A stretch of 64,000 nt of DNA from Bacillota bacterium (GTDB lineage: Bacteria > Bacillota > Clostridia > Lachnospirales > Lachnospiraceae). Below the pieces are notes generated by a model that was not told where the DNA came from, made no database searches, and saw only the letters and a program-made list of their open reading frames with translations. The stretch is taken from contig JAEZMV010000017.1 in NCBI GenBank assembly GCA_023414875.1, positions 1-64,000 on the forward strand, given 5' to 3'. This document shows positions 63,900 to 64,000 of the stretch, in pieces; position 1 is the first letter of the stretch; each line of letters starts with the position of its first letter. The position numbers were made by a program, and so were the translations under genes.

Positions 63900-63936
63900 C
63901 GCCAGAAGTCTCATAAAACAAGGACTTCTGACGATC
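63900..63936. terminator. Hairpin near the window end
   Basis: TCGCCAGAAGTC pairs with GACTTCTGACGA (one wobble). A second hairpin (AAAGAACCTATG/CATAAGTTCTTT, about 63957-63987) follows, ending in CCTTTT. They probably end a gene outside the window. Confidence 0.6.
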
Positions 63937-64000
63937 TGATCAAGACACATAAAAAGAAAGAACCTATGCTTCACATAAGTTCTTTCCTTTTAAACGAGAG

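Overview
This is a low-GC Gram-positive chromosome segment, most likely from a plant-polysaccharide-degrading anaerobe of the Clostridia (Lachnospiraceae-like). The grounds are AT-rich DNA, strong GGAGG-type ribosome binding sites, TTG and GTG starts, a T-box in front of a tRNA synthetase gene, a single-chain PurL, a CD3324-type small protein, and an aldouronate (methylglucuronoxylan) utilisation cluster. The species assignment is inference. No prophage, plasmid or CRISPR features were seen.

Layout. 0-5 kb: a formate/nitrite-type channel (minus), then a T-box leader and valS, separated by a 230-nt foldback element. 5-12 kb: an orphan HExxH protein, then a two-component system, two tRNA genes and a two-gene ABC exporter of the peptide-sensing/resistance kind. 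12-16 kb: a 33-residue membrane peptide, mgsA, and a BlaI repressor/M56 membrane protease/secreted protein operon with two clear BlaI-type operators. 16-24 kb: LysR regulator, purL, LysE-type exporter, a Ku/LigD end-joining pair and an HD-GYP-like protein. 24-27 kb: an ECF sigma/anti-sigma operon with two membrane proteins. 27-29 kb: a NUDIX hydrolase and an intact IS256-family element whose insertion split a small membrane-protein gene; the 8-bp target duplication is still readable. 29-39 kb: aspartokinase, M42 peptidase, a YtrA-like GntR/ABC operon, a Gly/Pro-rich protein, lgt, a YhbD/bactofilin pair, an acyltransferase, a decayed SHOCT gene and a cupin.

40-58 kb is the metabolic centre: a chemoreceptor, a cytoplasmic GH2 enzyme, two CUT1-type permeases and a large solute-binding lipoprotein, mannonate dehydratase (uxuA), a FadR-type GntR regulator, a fructuronate reductase-like enzyme (uxuB), a GH67 alpha-glucuronidase and a sialate O-acetylesterase-family esterase. 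The inferred pathway is: sense and import acetylated aldouronates, deacetylate them, release (methyl)glucuronate, and pass glucuronate through fructuronate and mannonate to KDG. The uronate isomerase and the KDG kinase/aldolase are not in the window. Near-identical ACTAGTATACAAGT boxes lie upstream of the chemoreceptor, the permease genes and uxuA, suggesting one regulon run by the local GntR protein. 58-64 kb: a DUF2207 membrane protein, a hexapeptide acyltransferase, a GNAT enzyme, a CD3324-like protein and an XRE regulator coupled to a frameshifted membrane-protein gene.

Most notable non-coding or decayed structures: the foldback in the valS leader; a 44-bp five-copy repeat with only two C residues in 234 nt; a three-piece scar of the GH2-permease operon in front of the chemoreceptor; the datable IS256 disruption; a tRNA-Val with C at position 33; and three places where a strong Shine-Dalgarno sequence faces ATA instead of ATG.
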